Positions 55,792 through 64,000 of a DNA stretch of 64,000 nucleotides are shown here, piece by piece. Source of the DNA: Paraburkholderia franconis (GTDB lineage Bacteria > Pseudomonadota > Gammaproteobacteria > Burkholderiales > Burkholderiaceae). A program made the translations under genes and the position numbers. The notes beneath the pieces were generated by a model. The model searched no databases. It saw only the letters and a program-made list of their open reading frames with translations, and was not told the origin of the DNA. The DNA is taken from assembly GCF_009362735.1 (NCBI RefSeq), contig NZ_WHNP01000039.1:1-64000 (forward strand). The letters are read 5' to 3'. Each line of letters begins with the position of its first letter. Positions within the stretch are counted from its first letter, which is position 1.

Positions 55792-56170
55792 TGTGCTGAT
55801 GTGCTGATGTGCTGATGTGCTGATGTGCGTGCTAATGCGCTGACTGAACGAACCAGGCTGAACGGTCAGGCAACTGGATCGGCTGGACATCGGATCGGCT
55901 GGACATCGGATCGCGGCAAAGGACAGGACGCTGTGCACGGCTGCGCGCCGGCGCGCGGTTGTGCACAGCATGCGCATGTCGTTGCGATCCGTTGTGATCT
56001 GTTGTGACCGCGCGTCTGCGGCTTCACACACGTGCGTTGCACGTTGCACGGCGCGCGGTCCGCGGTCCGCGGTCCGCGTTGCGCGTGACGGTGAGCGTGA
56101 GCGTTCTTTCGTCACCTTCACGGCGGACACCGGCTGAGCATCGCGTGTCAAACGCGGCACACGTATGGCA
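55792..56170. repeat. Patchwork of short tandem repeats between the DUF883 gene and dgt
   Basis: About 380 bases with no gene but several different tandem arrays: GTGCTGAT x4 at 55793-55824, GGATCGGCTGGACATC x2 plus a partial third at 55876-55913, GTTGTGA-type units near 55991-56008 and GGTCCGC x3 at 56057-56077. The units are unrelated to one another, so this is a local hot spot of slippage rather than one minisatellite. Confidence 0.8.
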
Positions 56171-57373
56171 TCAATTACCGTCGACGACGAAGAGCCGTTG
56201 GTATTCCTTCGACGCGTAACGATCCGTCATGCCCGCGATGTAATGCGCGATCAATCGCGGCTGCTTCGCTGCGTCCGCCGTCTGGTAATCCGGCGGCAAC
56301 AGCCGAGGGTCGTCGATGAAAGCATCGAACAGACCGATGATCACGCGCCGCGCCTTGCTCGCCATGCGCATCACCCGATAGTGCCGATACAGGTTCTTGA
56401 ACAGAAACTGCTTGAGCGCCGCGGCCTGCGCAGCGATGGCTGCGCTATGCGCGACGAGCTGCGGCGCACGCCGCACATCGTCGAGCGATGTCGGCGCATG
56501 GCGCGCGATGTTGCGCGTCGTCGTGTCGATCAGATCGACGATCAGCGTGTTGATGATGCGGCGAACCGTCTCGTGAATCAGCCTGCGCCCTTCGATGTGC
56601 GGATAATCGCGGCGCGCCGCCTCATAATGCGTGCGCCATAACTCGACTTCCGCAAGCTGGTCGATGGTGAGCAATCCCGAGCGCAGACCGTCGTCCACGT
56701 CGTGATTGTTGTACGCGATTTCGTCGGCGAGATTTGCGATCTGCGCTTCGATCGACGGTTGGCGTCCTTGCAGAAAACGCTCGCCCAGTTCACCCAGACG
56801 CCGCGCGTTTTCGCGCGAGCAATGCTTGAGAATGCCTTCGCGCGTTTCGAAGCACAGATTCAGGCCATCGAATGCGCCGTAGTGTTCTTCGAGATCGTCG
56901 ACGACGGCAAGGCTCTGCAGATTGTGCTCGAAGCCGCCGTACTCGCGCATGCATTCGTTGAGCGCGTCCTGTCCCGCGTGGCCAAACGGCGTATGACCGA
57001 GATCGTGTGCAAGCGAGATTGCTTCGACGAGATCCTCGTTCACGCGCAGATTGCGCGCGACGGAACGCGCGATCTGCGCGACTTCGAGACTGTGCGTGAG
57101 CCGCGTGCGAAACAGATCGCCCTCGTGGTTCACGAACACCTGCGTCTTGTATTCGAGCCGCCGGAAAGCCGTGGAGTGAACGATGCGGTCGCGGTCGCGC
57201 TGATACTCGGTGCGCGCGCTCGGCGGCGGTTCGTAATGGCGCCGCCCGCGCGACTGCGAAGAGTGTGCGGCGTACGGGGCAAGATGTGCTTCGAGCGCGA
57301 CAATGGAGGGCAACGACGCGGCGCCCGTGGCGTCACGTGATCCGATCAGATTGTCGCTGCGTGTTTCACTCAC
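56171..57373 (-). CDS. dgt: Dgt, deoxyguanosinetriphosphate triphosphohydrolase-like HD protein
   Basis: It has 400 residues from a GTG at 57373 with GGAG seven bases upstream. The HD-domain metal ligands are visible: LTHSLEVAQIARSV (first His), SLAHDLGHTPFGHAG (HD) and the later NLADEIAYNNHDVDDGL (last Asp). YQRDRDRIVHSTAFRRLEYKTQVF is the conserved start. It hydrolyses dNTPs to the nucleoside and triphosphate. It is the last gene of the pil-aroKB-dgt string, about 57 bases after aroB. Confidence 0.94.
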   Translation of the reverse strand: MSETRSDNLIGSRDATGAASLPSIVALEAHLAPYAAHSSQSRGRRHYEPPPSARTEYQRDRDRIVHSTAFRRLEYKTQVFVNHEGDLFRTRLTHSLEVAQIARSVARNLRVNEDLVEAISLAHDLGHTPFGHAGQDALNECMREYGGFEHNLQSLAVVDDLEEHYGAFDGLNLCFETREGILKHCSRENARRLGELGERFLQGRQPSIEAQIANLADEIAYNNHDVDDGLRSGLLTIDQLAEVELWRTHYEAARRDYPHIEGRRLIHETVRRIINTLIVDLIDTTTRNIARHAPTSLDDVRRAPQLVAHSAAIAAQAAALKQFLFKNLYRHYRVMRMASKARRVIIGLFDAFIDDPRLLPPDYQTADAAKQPRLIAHYIAGMTDRYASKEYQRLFVVDGN

Positions 57374-57430
57374 CGATGTCTCCGAATCCGAAGCGACGCC
57401 CTCATGCCACTGCGCTGGCTACGCGTCGCG

Positions 57431-58513
57431 TCAGGCGCCGACGCTCGCGTCGAGCGTCTGTAGCACGACGTCATCTGGTGCGCGCGTGATCAGTGTGTCG
57501 CCGAAACGCTTCAGCAGGATGAACTTGATTTCGCCCGCTTCCGCTTTCTTGTCGACGCGCATCAGATCCACATAGCGCGACGCGCCGAGAGCGGGTGCGC
57601 TGGTAGGGAGATGCGCGGCCCTGATGACGGCAACGAGTCGCTCGCGCGCGGCTTCGTCCAGGTGACCGAGTCGCACCGACAGATCGGCCGCCATCACCAT
57701 CCCGCAGCCGACTGCTTCGCCGTGCAGCCATTCGCCGTAGCCGAGGCCCGCCTCGATCGCGTGACCAAATGTGTGGCCGAAATTGAGGATCGCACGCAGA
57801 CCGCCTTCGCGTTCGTCGGCCGCCACCACGGATGCCTTGATTTCGCACGAACGCTTGACGGCTTCCGCGAGCGCCTGCGGCTCGCAGCGGTTGAGCGCTT
57901 CGACGTTCGCCTCGATCCATTCGAAGAACGCTGCGTCGGCGATTGCGCCTGTCTTGATGACCTCCGCGATGCCGGCGGCGAGTTCGCGCGCGGGCAGCGT
58001 GCGCAGCGCGCCGATATCGGCGATCACCGCTTGCGGCTGGTAGAACGCGCCGATCATGTTCTTGCCGAGCGGGTGATTGATACCCGTCTTGCCGCCCACC
58101 GACGAATCGACCTGCGACAACAGCGTGGTCGGCACCTGGATGAACGGCACGCCGCGCATGTAGCAGGCAGCGGCAAATCCTGTCATGTCGCCAATCACGC
58201 CGCCGCCGAGCGCGATCAGCGTGGTCTTGCGATCGGCGCGCGCGCCGAGCAGCGCGTCGAAAATCAGATTCAGCGTTTCCCAGTTCTTGTGCGCTTCGCC
58301 GTCGGGCAACACGACCGTCGTCACGTCCTTGCCGAGCGGCGCGAGCGCCTTGCGCAACGCGTCGCCGTACAGCGGATCGACAGTCGTATTGGTGACGATG
58401 GTGACGGACGAGCCGCGAATGTGCGGGGCGAACAGTTCGGTCTTGCCGATCAGATCGGCGCCAATGTGGATCGGATAGGCGCGCTCGCCCAGTTCGACGT
58501 TGACGGTAATCAT
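57431..58513 (-). CDS. aroB: AroB, 3-dehydroquinate synthase
   Basis: It has 360 residues from the ATG at 58513 (MITVNVELGERAYPIHIG); an ATG nine bases upstream is possible. NAD contacts GGGVIGDMTGF and VPTTLLSQVDSSVGGKTGIN, and the metal ligands in AGIAEVIKTG, ILNFGHTFGHAIE and WLHGEAVGCGM, are all present. It cyclises DAHP to 3-dehydroquinate, shikimate pathway step 2. It follows aroK by about 16 bases and precedes dgt. Confidence 0.97.
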   Translation of the reverse strand: MITVNVELGERAYPIHIGADLIGKTELFAPHIRGSSVTIVTNTTVDPLYGDALRKALAPLGKDVTTVVLPDGEAHKNWETLNLIFDALLGARADRKTTLIALGGGVIGDMTGFAAACYMRGVPFIQVPTTLLSQVDSSVGGKTGINHPLGKNMIGAFYQPQAVIADIGALRTLPARELAAGIAEVIKTGAIADAAFFEWIEANVEALNRCEPQALAEAVKRSCEIKASVVAADEREGGLRAILNFGHTFGHAIEAGLGYGEWLHGEAVGCGMVMAADLSVRLGHLDEAARERLVAVIRAAHLPTSAPALGASRYVDLMRVDKKAEAGEIKFILLKRFGDTLITRAPDDVVLQTLDASVGA

Positions 58514-58529
58514 GGAGGTCATCTCGTCA

Positions 58530-59081
58530 TTATGACGCAGGAGACTTGGCGACGCCCGCCATCTCGAGCTGCATCAGCACCATGTTGACGAGCCCGTTGA
58601 CCGACGGGCGGCCCGTTTCGATCACGAAATCGGCGCATTCGCGGTAGAGCGGATCGCGGACTTCGTAGAGCGCCTCGAGACGCCCTTTCGGGTCCTCGGT
58701 CTGCAAAAGCGGCCGGTTCTTGTCGCGGCGCGTGCGCAGCCACAGGTCGTGCGGATTCGCGCGCAGATAGACGACGATGCCGTGCTGGCGCAGTGCTTCG
58801 CGGTTTTCAGGGCGCAGCACCGCGCCGCCGCCCGTCGCGAGGACGATGTTTTCGCGGCCGGTAAGCTCGGCGATCACTTGCGCCTCGCGGTCGCGAAAGC
58901 CCGCCTCCCCTTCGAGTTCGAAGATCACGGGGATGCGCGCGCCCGTGCGCGCCTCGATTTCGTGGTCGGAATCGAAGAACGCGCGATCCAGCCGGCGCGC
59001 CACGGCCCGGCCCACGGTGGTCTTGCCCGCCCCCATGAGCCCTACGAAAAAAACGTTGGCGTGTGCGTCCCGCGCTTGCAA
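58530..59081 (-). CDS. aroK: AroK, shikimate kinase
   Basis: It has 183 residues from a TTG at 59081 with AGAGGA five bases upstream. Walker A is GLMGAGKTT (residues 14-22), and FFDSDHEIE and GGGAVLRPENR are the shikimate- and lid-region contacts. It phosphorylates shikimate with ATP. It lies between pilQ and aroB, the pilQ-aroK-aroB arrangement known from many proteobacteria, so pilus and aromatic synthesis genes share a transcript. Confidence 0.96.
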   Translation of the reverse strand: MQARDAHANVFFVGLMGAGKTTVGRAVARRLDRAFFDSDHEIEARTGARIPVIFELEGEAGFRDREAQVIAELTGRENIVLATGGGAVLRPENREALRQHGIVVYLRANPHDLWLRTRRDKNRPLLQTEDPKGRLEALYEVRDPLYRECADFVIETGRPSVNGLVNMVLMQLEMAGVAKSPAS

Positions 59082-59219
59082 CTTATCCTCTGGCTAATCC
59101 GGTGTAGTTCGTGCGGCAGCTTACTGGCAAAGCGCCTGCCTTGTCGAGCCTGACGGCCCGCGCGCTTGCGTCCCGTCCGACGTTCGGCCCCCGCCTGTGG
59201 CGCCTTGCCCGGCGATCCG

Positions 59220-60857
59220 TCAATTCGTCTGCACAACCCTCGGCGTAATGAAAACGACGAGTTCGCTGGTCAGATCGCGATGGGCGCGGTGACGGAAAAA
59301 TGCGCCCAGAAGCGGTATTTTGCCCAGGAGCGGCACGCGCGTCACATCATCGCGGTCGTCGGCCTCGTAGATTCCGCCGATCGACACCGTCCCGCCGTCC
59401 TCCACCTCGACGCGCGTCTGCACGTGCTTGGTATTGATCGCGGGCCCGGACGCTGTCTGCTCGCCGACGCTGTCCTTCGCGACATCCAGATCCAGCACGA
59501 CCCGGCCGTCAGGCGTGATTTGCGGCTCTACCTCCAGTTTGAGGCTCGCGCGGCGAAACTGCACGCCCGACACACCTTGCCCGACTTTCGCCTGATACGG
59601 CAGCTCCGTGCCCTGCTCGACGATCGCCTTCATCCGGTCCGCCGTCACCACGCGCGGGCTCGACACGATCTGGCCGCGCCCTTGCGCTTCGAGCGCGCTA
59701 AGCTCGATGTTCAGAAGCCGCGTCGCTTGCGCGGCGAAAAGCGTCAGGCCCGCCGTGGCAGCGTCGAAGCCCGAAATCGGGCGCGCCGACAGATCGAAGA
59801 CCGCGCCGTCCTTGCCGCCGACAAGGCCCGTCGCCTTTCCGTCCTCACTCGCGGCTGCCATCGACAGCTTCACGCCGAGATTGCGCGAGAAGCCCTTCTC
59901 CGCTTCGACGATCCGCGCCTCGATCAGCACCTGGCGCGTCGGCCGGTCGAGCGACGCGACCAGTTCCGCGATCTGCACGAGGCGCGCTTCGAGATCGGTG
60001 ACGAACAGCAGATTGGTGCGCGCATCGGCCATCGCCGCGCCACGCTTCGACAGGACGCGCTGATTGCCCGACGCTGCAAGCAGCTTGCGCAGTTCGTCGG
60101 CGTGCGCGTAGTGCAGTTCGAACGTGCGGCTCGCGAGCGGCTCGAGTTCGGCTGCCCGCGCGTGGGCCTCGAAACGCTGACGCTCGCGCGCGGCGAGTTC
60201 CGACAGCGGCGCGACCCAGATCACCTTGCCGCGCTGCTCCATCGCGAGGCCGTTGACGTCGAGCAGCGTATCGAACGCGGTGCGCCACGGCACATTGTCC
60301 AGATGCAGCGTGACCGTGCCCCGCGCCTTTTCGCTCGCGACGATGCTGAGGCCCGTGAATCGCGCGAACGCGCCGAGCACGGCGCCCAGCTCGGCGTGCT
60401 GAAAGTGCAGCGTGATTGGCCTGTCGGCGGGAAGCGCGTCGGATGCGCTCGTGCTCAGACGAGCGGCGGGTGCAAGCGGGACGGGCGGACCTTCGAGCGC
60501 TTCATGCTGTGCTTCATGCCGTACTTCCTGCTGATCTTGCCGTGCTTCTTTCTGTGCCTCGCTTTCTGTCTTGCGCCGAGGTTCGGCGTCATCGCGTTCG
60601 GCGGAAAGCGCCCGCTCGGACTCCAGCGGCGGCGCCTTCGCATCGGCTGTCGATACGCCACCGTCATCCGCTGCATCGAGCACGAACGGATTCGCGACGT
60701 CCGTCGTAATCACGCGCGGCAACGGCGGCATGCCGGCCGGCGCGATCGCGTCATCGAACGGCATGTTCGAGGGAAGCGGTGGCAACGCCGCGCGCGCCGC
60801 CATCGCGACGCAGGACGCGCACGCGAGAAGCCATCGTATGTTGTGCGGGCGCATCAT
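59220..60857 (-). CDS. pilQ: PilQ, type IV pilus secretin
   Basis: It has 545 residues from the ATG at 60857, preceded by GGAGG and overlapping the upstream stop. A signal peptide is followed by a low-complexity charged linker (to about residue 130), an STN-type N0 domain (about 145-215), one secretin N1 domain with ARTNLLFVTD, and the secretin barrel ending TSELVVFITPRVV. The amidase-like AMIN domains that make Pseudomonas and Neisseria PilQ longer are absent. It forms the outer-membrane pore for the pilus and is last of pilM-N-OP-Q. Confidence 0.93.
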   Translation of the reverse strand: MMRPHNIRWLLACASCVAMAARAALPPLPSNMPFDDAIAPAGMPPLPRVITTDVANPFVLDAADDGGVSTADAKAPPLESERALSAERDDAEPRRKTESEAQKEARQDQQEVRHEAQHEALEGPPVPLAPAARLSTSASDALPADRPITLHFQHAELGAVLGAFARFTGLSIVASEKARGTVTLHLDNVPWRTAFDTLLDVNGLAMEQRGKVIWVAPLSELAARERQRFEAHARAAELEPLASRTFELHYAHADELRKLLAASGNQRVLSKRGAAMADARTNLLFVTDLEARLVQIAELVASLDRPTRQVLIEARIVEAEKGFSRNLGVKLSMAAASEDGKATGLVGGKDGAVFDLSARPISGFDAATAGLTLFAAQATRLLNIELSALEAQGRGQIVSSPRVVTADRMKAIVEQGTELPYQAKVGQGVSGVQFRRASLKLEVEPQITPDGRVVLDLDVAKDSVGEQTASGPAINTKHVQTRVEVEDGGTVSIGGIYEADDRDDVTRVPLLGKIPLLGAFFRHRAHRDLTSELVVFITPRVVQTN

Positions 60858-61768
60858 TCGACGGCCTCCGCAAGCGTGAACGAATGCATGCTGCCATCGC
60901 GCTTCGCAAACGTGAGTGCGTTGGCATCGACATGAGCGACACGCTCGTCGCCCCACTGCTGCCCGCTTTCGAGTGTCTCTGCGCCATCGCCCGTTTCGAT
61001 CAGCGCGAGCCCGCGCATGCGGTCGGCCAGCAGTCCGACGAGTCGTATCGATACCGGCGCGTCCTCCGATGCCGGTGCGAAAGTCGGTGGCTGGAACGGA
61101 TCGTAGAACACGATCTCTTCGTCGGGATCGAATGCATCGGGATCGTTGCGCACAGTTGGGCGCGTGGCGCTCGGCACGGGATGAATCGCGTTGAACGAAT
61201 GCAACGTCGCGCTCACCGACAATGCCTCGCCCTGGCGCTTGAGCGTCAATTCGTCGGGCACGACGAGCACGGGCAGGCTCGACAGGCCTTCGAGAAAATC
61301 GACGGTGTGATCGAAGTCGGCCTGCGCTGTCACGTGCAGCGGACGCATCGCGTCGAGCCCGCTTCCCGCCACCACGCCCGGCTCGATCTTCAGCAGCGTC
61401 ACGTCGCTACGCGCCGCGAGCTGGGAGATAACGCGCACGTCGTCCGCGGAGCTCCATCCCGCCGGCACATGCGCGACAGGCGCCGCGCGGCGCAACGCTG
61501 GCAGTTGTGCAACAGCGGCTTGCGCTTCGCTCAATTTTCGCTGCGCGACTGACAAGGCATCGCTGCTCGTCTGCACGCCGCTCATATCCGCGGCGATCCA
61601 CGCGTTCGCGCCGAGCGCGAACACGGCAACGGCAATCGACAGCGCAACAAGGCAGCGCCGCCGCGCGCTCCATGCTTCAAGCGGCACGCGCAGGCGCTCG
61701 GCGATTGCGTCCCCGAACGGCACGCGCTTAAACGGCACGCCGATGCGGCCGACCGTGGTTGTGTTCAT
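60854..61768 (-). CDS. PilO-PilP-like fusion, type IV pilus alignment subunit
   Basis: It has 304 residues. Residues about 35-60 are a membrane helix (LVALSIAVAVFALGANAW) followed by a PilO-like coiled-coil and ferredoxin-like part. The C-terminal region from about residue 225 (DPFQPP...RLVGLLADRMRGLALIETGDG) matches the PilP beta-domain, without the usual PilP lipobox. Normally these are two genes between pilN and pilQ; only one is found here. It overlaps pilN by four bases and pilQ by four bases. Confidence 0.8.
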   Translation of the reverse strand: MNTTTVGRIGVPFKRVPFGDAIAERLRVPLEAWSARRRCLVALSIAVAVFALGANAWIAADMSGVQTSSDALSVAQRKLSEAQAAVAQLPALRRAAPVAHVPAGWSSADDVRVISQLAARSDVTLLKIEPGVVAGSGLDAMRPLHVTAQADFDHTVDFLEGLSSLPVLVVPDELTLKRQGEALSVSATLHSFNAIHPVPSATRPTVRNDPDAFDPDEEIVFYDPFQPPTFAPASEDAPVSIRLVGLLADRMRGLALIETGDGAETLESGQQWGDERVAHVDANALTFAKRDGSMHSFTLAEAVE

Positions 61769-62388
61769 TTCTCACCTCTCGTTTTCTGATGAACCGACGC
61801 GGACGCTTTAGCCTTTCCAGGCGGCCCGTCCCACTTCAAATTCGCCGTGAGTTCGATGGCAGTGGACGATTCCGTTGCGCTTGCCGTGCGGTGCAGATCG
61901 CTGAGACTGGCGTCCTTCACACCTCTCAATGCGGCGAGCCGGTTCAACCACGCCGACGCCGCCGCGTGATCCGTCGACACAGCAAGCATCTCCGTATCGC
62001 GCCCACGCTGCCTCAACTGCTTGACGACGACCGTGTCGGACGGCTCCTGACTCAACGCATCGAGCAGATCGAGCAAATGAACGAGCGGCTCCGAAAGCGT
62101 CGCTGCACGCTCGTTCTGCAAGCGCTCATTGCTGGCTTCGCCTGTCAGACGCGCATGTTCGGCAAGCGGCGATGCAAGCGCTGCGAGCCTGCCGTCGAGG
62201 TCTGCACGCTGTCTGTCGATACGCGTTCGCTCGAATGCCTGCCAACCCACCAGCACCGCCACGGCAACGCAACCGCAAAGCGCCGCAGCCGTCCATTCGA
62301 CATAGCGGCGCCGGCGCGCAAGCCGTGCATCGCGCTGCCGGTGCGGCAACAGGTTGAAGCCGCCGACTTTGATTCGCGTTGCGTTCAT
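61765..62388 (-). CDS. pilN: PilN, type IV pilus inner-membrane assembly protein
   Basis: It has 207 residues. The N-terminal GGFNLLPHRQRDA is the PilN motif that docks into the groove of PilM; a single membrane helix follows (about residues 33-52). The periplasmic part is a coiled coil and a ferredoxin-like fold. It links cytoplasmic PilM to PilO/PilP and overlaps both neighbours by four bases. Confidence 0.9.
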   Translation of the reverse strand: MNATRIKVGGFNLLPHRQRDARLARRRRYVEWTAAALCGCVAVAVLVGWQAFERTRIDRQRADLDGRLAALASPLAEHARLTGEASNERLQNERAATLSEPLVHLLDLLDALSQEPSDTVVVKQLRQRGRDTEMLAVSTDHAAASAWLNRLAALRGVKDASLSDLHRTASATESSTAIELTANLKWDGPPGKAKASASVHQKTRGEK

Positions 62389-63341
62389 TGCGCGATGTCA
62401 CGCAGCGCAAGCCCAAACGCGACTGCCAAACAAGGCTCGTGCAGCAGGTCCGAAAACGGGACCGCGTTGCCGTCGCTGAACGACGAACAATCGAACGGCA
62501 ACACGGAGCAGCCCAGCACATCGCCGATGTCGGCCAGGGAGAAGCACACGCCTTCGAGCAAGTCGATTTCGCCTCCGACCAGCGCGCACACATTCAGACT
62601 GGCTTCCGCGAGATCGCGCAACGCGTCAGCGACACACGAGTACTCGGGCGACGGATAGCGGATTTCCTCCGCGACGGTTTCACCGTCGATGCGCCAGCCG
62701 TAGACGCCGTCGCTGCCGATCCAGATCGCGGCGTAAGGCTCGTTCACTTCGAGTTCGAATGTCGCGGCATGACGCAACGCGCGCAGCGCCGCGTGCGGCT
62801 CCACGTCGACGGTGGTCAGCGTGATGTCCGCCATCGCCGCGCATTCGATCCGCGCTTCGAGGTGCTCGCGCGCCGTCGCCGCAACCGCGATTTCGCCCAG
62901 GCGCGGCGGCGTGTCCTCGACATACCAGTCGACGGCCAATGCGTGACGTTCGATGCCCGCGATCCGCTCGGCTTCCATCATCACGACGGGCTCCACGGCC
63001 GCCCGCCGATGCTGGCCGTTAACGCGGCCGGCGGGCAGATGCGCGGTGAACGTCGCGGAGCCGGGAATCGCCATCGCGCAGCGCAACGCCTGCGACGTGC
63101 AATGCTGCGGCACATGCCCGAGCGCCACGGCGAGCGTGCGCGCCACCGCCTGCCGGTCGACGATCTCCATGCCCGCCATCGCGCCTGGCGCAAGCGGCTC
63201 CGAAGCCACGCACTCGATGCGCACAGGGCCGCCCTTTCGCCCGCTGTAACTCACCACCACGATCCTGACCGCTTGCGCACCTACATCGATGCCGACTGCG
63301 TGCCGCCGCATCGTCATCCGTAACGAGTCTTTCAACGCCAT
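62385..63341 (-). CDS. pilM: PilM, type IV pilus actin-like protein
   Basis: It has 318 residues from the ATG at 63341, with a strong GAGGGGGAAGG upstream; a GTG six codons earlier is in frame. It has the actin/FtsA fold start VGIDVGAQAVRIVVVSY. It is shorter than the roughly 354 residues of Pseudomonas PilM, and the later nucleotide motifs are weak. It binds the PilN tail in the cytoplasm. It is first in the pil string and divergent from mrcA. Confidence 0.88.
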   Translation of the reverse strand: MALKDSLRMTMRRHAVGIDVGAQAVRIVVVSYSGRKGGPVRIECVASEPLAPGAMAGMEIVDRQAVARTLAVALGHVPQHCTSQALRCAMAIPGSATFTAHLPAGRVNGQHRRAAVEPVVMMEAERIAGIERHALAVDWYVEDTPPRLGEIAVAATAREHLEARIECAAMADITLTTVDVEPHAALRALRHAATFELEVNEPYAAIWIGSDGVYGWRIDGETVAEEIRYPSPEYSCVADALRDLAEASLNVCALVGGEIDLLEGVCFSLADIGDVLGCSVLPFDCSSFSDGNAVPFSDLLHEPCLAVAFGLALRDIAQ

Positions 63342-63562
63342 ACCTTCCCCCTCGGACACAAACCGACTCTGAAGGTCCGCGTCATTCGAATGACGCGGAC
63401 AACGGGAAGGATTCTGCGCAGCGCGGCACGTTAGCGAAATTCGGCCGAATGGCTAATGGTCCGGCGAGCGATATCCAGCGACACTCAAACGAACTACAGT
63501 GTTCTCATAGTCGTGCGGTTGCGGCAGCCGTAAGCACGCCGAAAGCTGCCAGGTCGGGCGGC

Positions 63563-63568
63563 TATAAT
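63563..63568 (+). promoter_or_regulatory. Possible -10 box for mrcA
   Basis: A perfect TATAAT lies 25 bases before the mrcA ATG, in a GC-rich gap. The -35 at the right distance is poor, so the call rests on the -10 alone. Confidence 0.4.
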
Positions 63569-63593
63569 CGCGGGACCGTTTTTTGGTGTTCAT

Positions 63594-64000
63594 ATGCAAT
63601 CCACGACTCCTACGTCTCCGCCTCCGGCACCGCCGAAGCGCAAACGTCCTCTCTGGCTCAAGATCATCCTCGGGTTTGTCGGGCTGATCTTCGCCGGCAT
63701 CGTCTGTGTCATGCTCGTGCTGGGCTATGCGCTGGTCGTCGCGACGCCGAATCTGCCGTCGCTCGACGCGCTCACCGACTATCGCCCGAAAGTGCCTCTG
63801 CGCATCTACACGGCCGATCACGTGCTGATCGGTGAGTTCGGCGAGGAGCGGCGCGACATCGTGCACTTCCGCGACGTGCCGGACAATCTCAAGAAAGCCG
63901 TGCTCGCGATCGAAGACGCCCGCTTCTACGATCACGGCGGCGTCGACCTGACGGGCATCGCGCGCGCCGGCATTGTCGCGCTCACGAACGGTCACGCGAC
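63594..64000 (+). CDS. mrcA: MrcA-type penicillin-binding protein 1A, N-terminal part (runs off the right edge)
   Basis: 135 codons are visible from the ATG at 63594. A proline-rich cytoplasmic start (residues 1-19) and one membrane helix (about 21-48) lead into the glycosyltransferase (GT51) domain, with the catalytic glutamate Glu107 in AIEDARFYDHGG. Class A PBPs polymerise and cross-link peptidoglycan at the outer face of the inner membrane. It is divergent from pilM; mrcA next to pilMNOPQ is the usual arrangement. The rest lies outside the window. Confidence 0.93.
   Translation, partial: MQSTTPTSPPPAPPKRKRPLWLKIILGFVGLIFAGIVCVMLVLGYALVVATPNLPSLDALTDYRPKVPLRIYTADHVLIGEFGEERRDIVHFRDVPDNLKKAVLAIEDARFYDHGGVDLTGIARAGIVALTNGHA

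Noticed and set aside
59166..60935. A 589-codon plus-strand frame antisense to pilQ
   Set aside because: Antisense shadow; PilQ domains on the minus strand explain the region.

Overview
The window looks like a core chromosome segment of a Burkholderiaceae bacterium (Burkholderia/Paraburkholderia type). The reasons are high GC content, strongly GC3-biased codons, and gene blocks that I know from that family: sspB-sspA-petCBA, tatCBA next to the his operon, an mla operon that carries mlaA inside it, thiOSGE under a TPP riboswitch, and pilMNOPQ-aroKB-dgt-gltBD. All identifications rest on reading the translated sequence; no database search was run.

Layout. 1-9.6 kb: the start of an APC permease with a structured leader, a cold-shock gene with its own promoter, an Hsp70-like protein, two MFS transporters, a nitroreductase, a TetR regulator facing the second MFS gene across a very compact shared promoter/operator, and several small conserved proteins. 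9.9-12.4 kb: a flavoprotein and a methyltransferase. 12.4-13.0 kb: a gene-poor stretch ending in tRNA-Thr(UGU). 13.0-17.1 kb: sspB, sspA and the cytochrome bc1 complex (petC, petB, petA). 17.3-19.3 kb: a Nif3-like protein and a DegS-like protease start 20 bp apart on opposite strands. 19.4-33.7 kb, all on the minus strand: two ABC transporter genes, bolA-like, murA, hisG-D-C-B, marC, hisH-A-F-I-E, a DUF4870 membrane protein, a HIT protein and tatA-B-C, listed in transcription order. 34-42.4 kb, minus strand: TPP riboswitch, thiO-S-G-E, then mlaF-E-D-A-C-B. A 16-copy 13-bp minisatellite lies between thiS and thiG.

42.6-46.6 kb: an SbmA/YddA-like ABC exporter overlapping a short-chain dehydrogenase that lacks the usual catalytic tyrosine, a decayed dadA fragment, and thpR. 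46.8-53.1 kb: gltB-gltD (glutamate synthase). 53.4-55.8 kb: a transposase-like gene that has lost its HUH and tyrosine residues, ompW, and a DUF883 gene. 55.8-56.2 kb: a patchwork of unrelated short tandem repeats. 56.2-63.3 kb, minus strand: the type IV pilus genes pilM-N-O/P-Q followed by aroK-aroB-dgt. 63.6 kb to the right edge: the start of mrcA (penicillin-binding protein 1A).

How the genes work together. Most are housekeeping: respiration (bc1, whose Rieske subunit carries an N-terminal twin arginine that fits the nearby Tat system), histidine, thiamine, shikimate and glutamate biosynthesis, envelope lipid transport (Mla), peptidoglycan (murA, mrcA) and pili. I see no prophage, CRISPR array or intact mobile element. 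The most interesting signals are small. The first is a pair of near-identical stem-loops 46 kb apart with a compensatory base change, one placed just upstream of a ribosome-binding site. The others are the thiS-thiG minisatellite, the face-to-face MFS/TetR promoters wrapped around one perfect operator, and the apparently domesticated transposase beside gltB.
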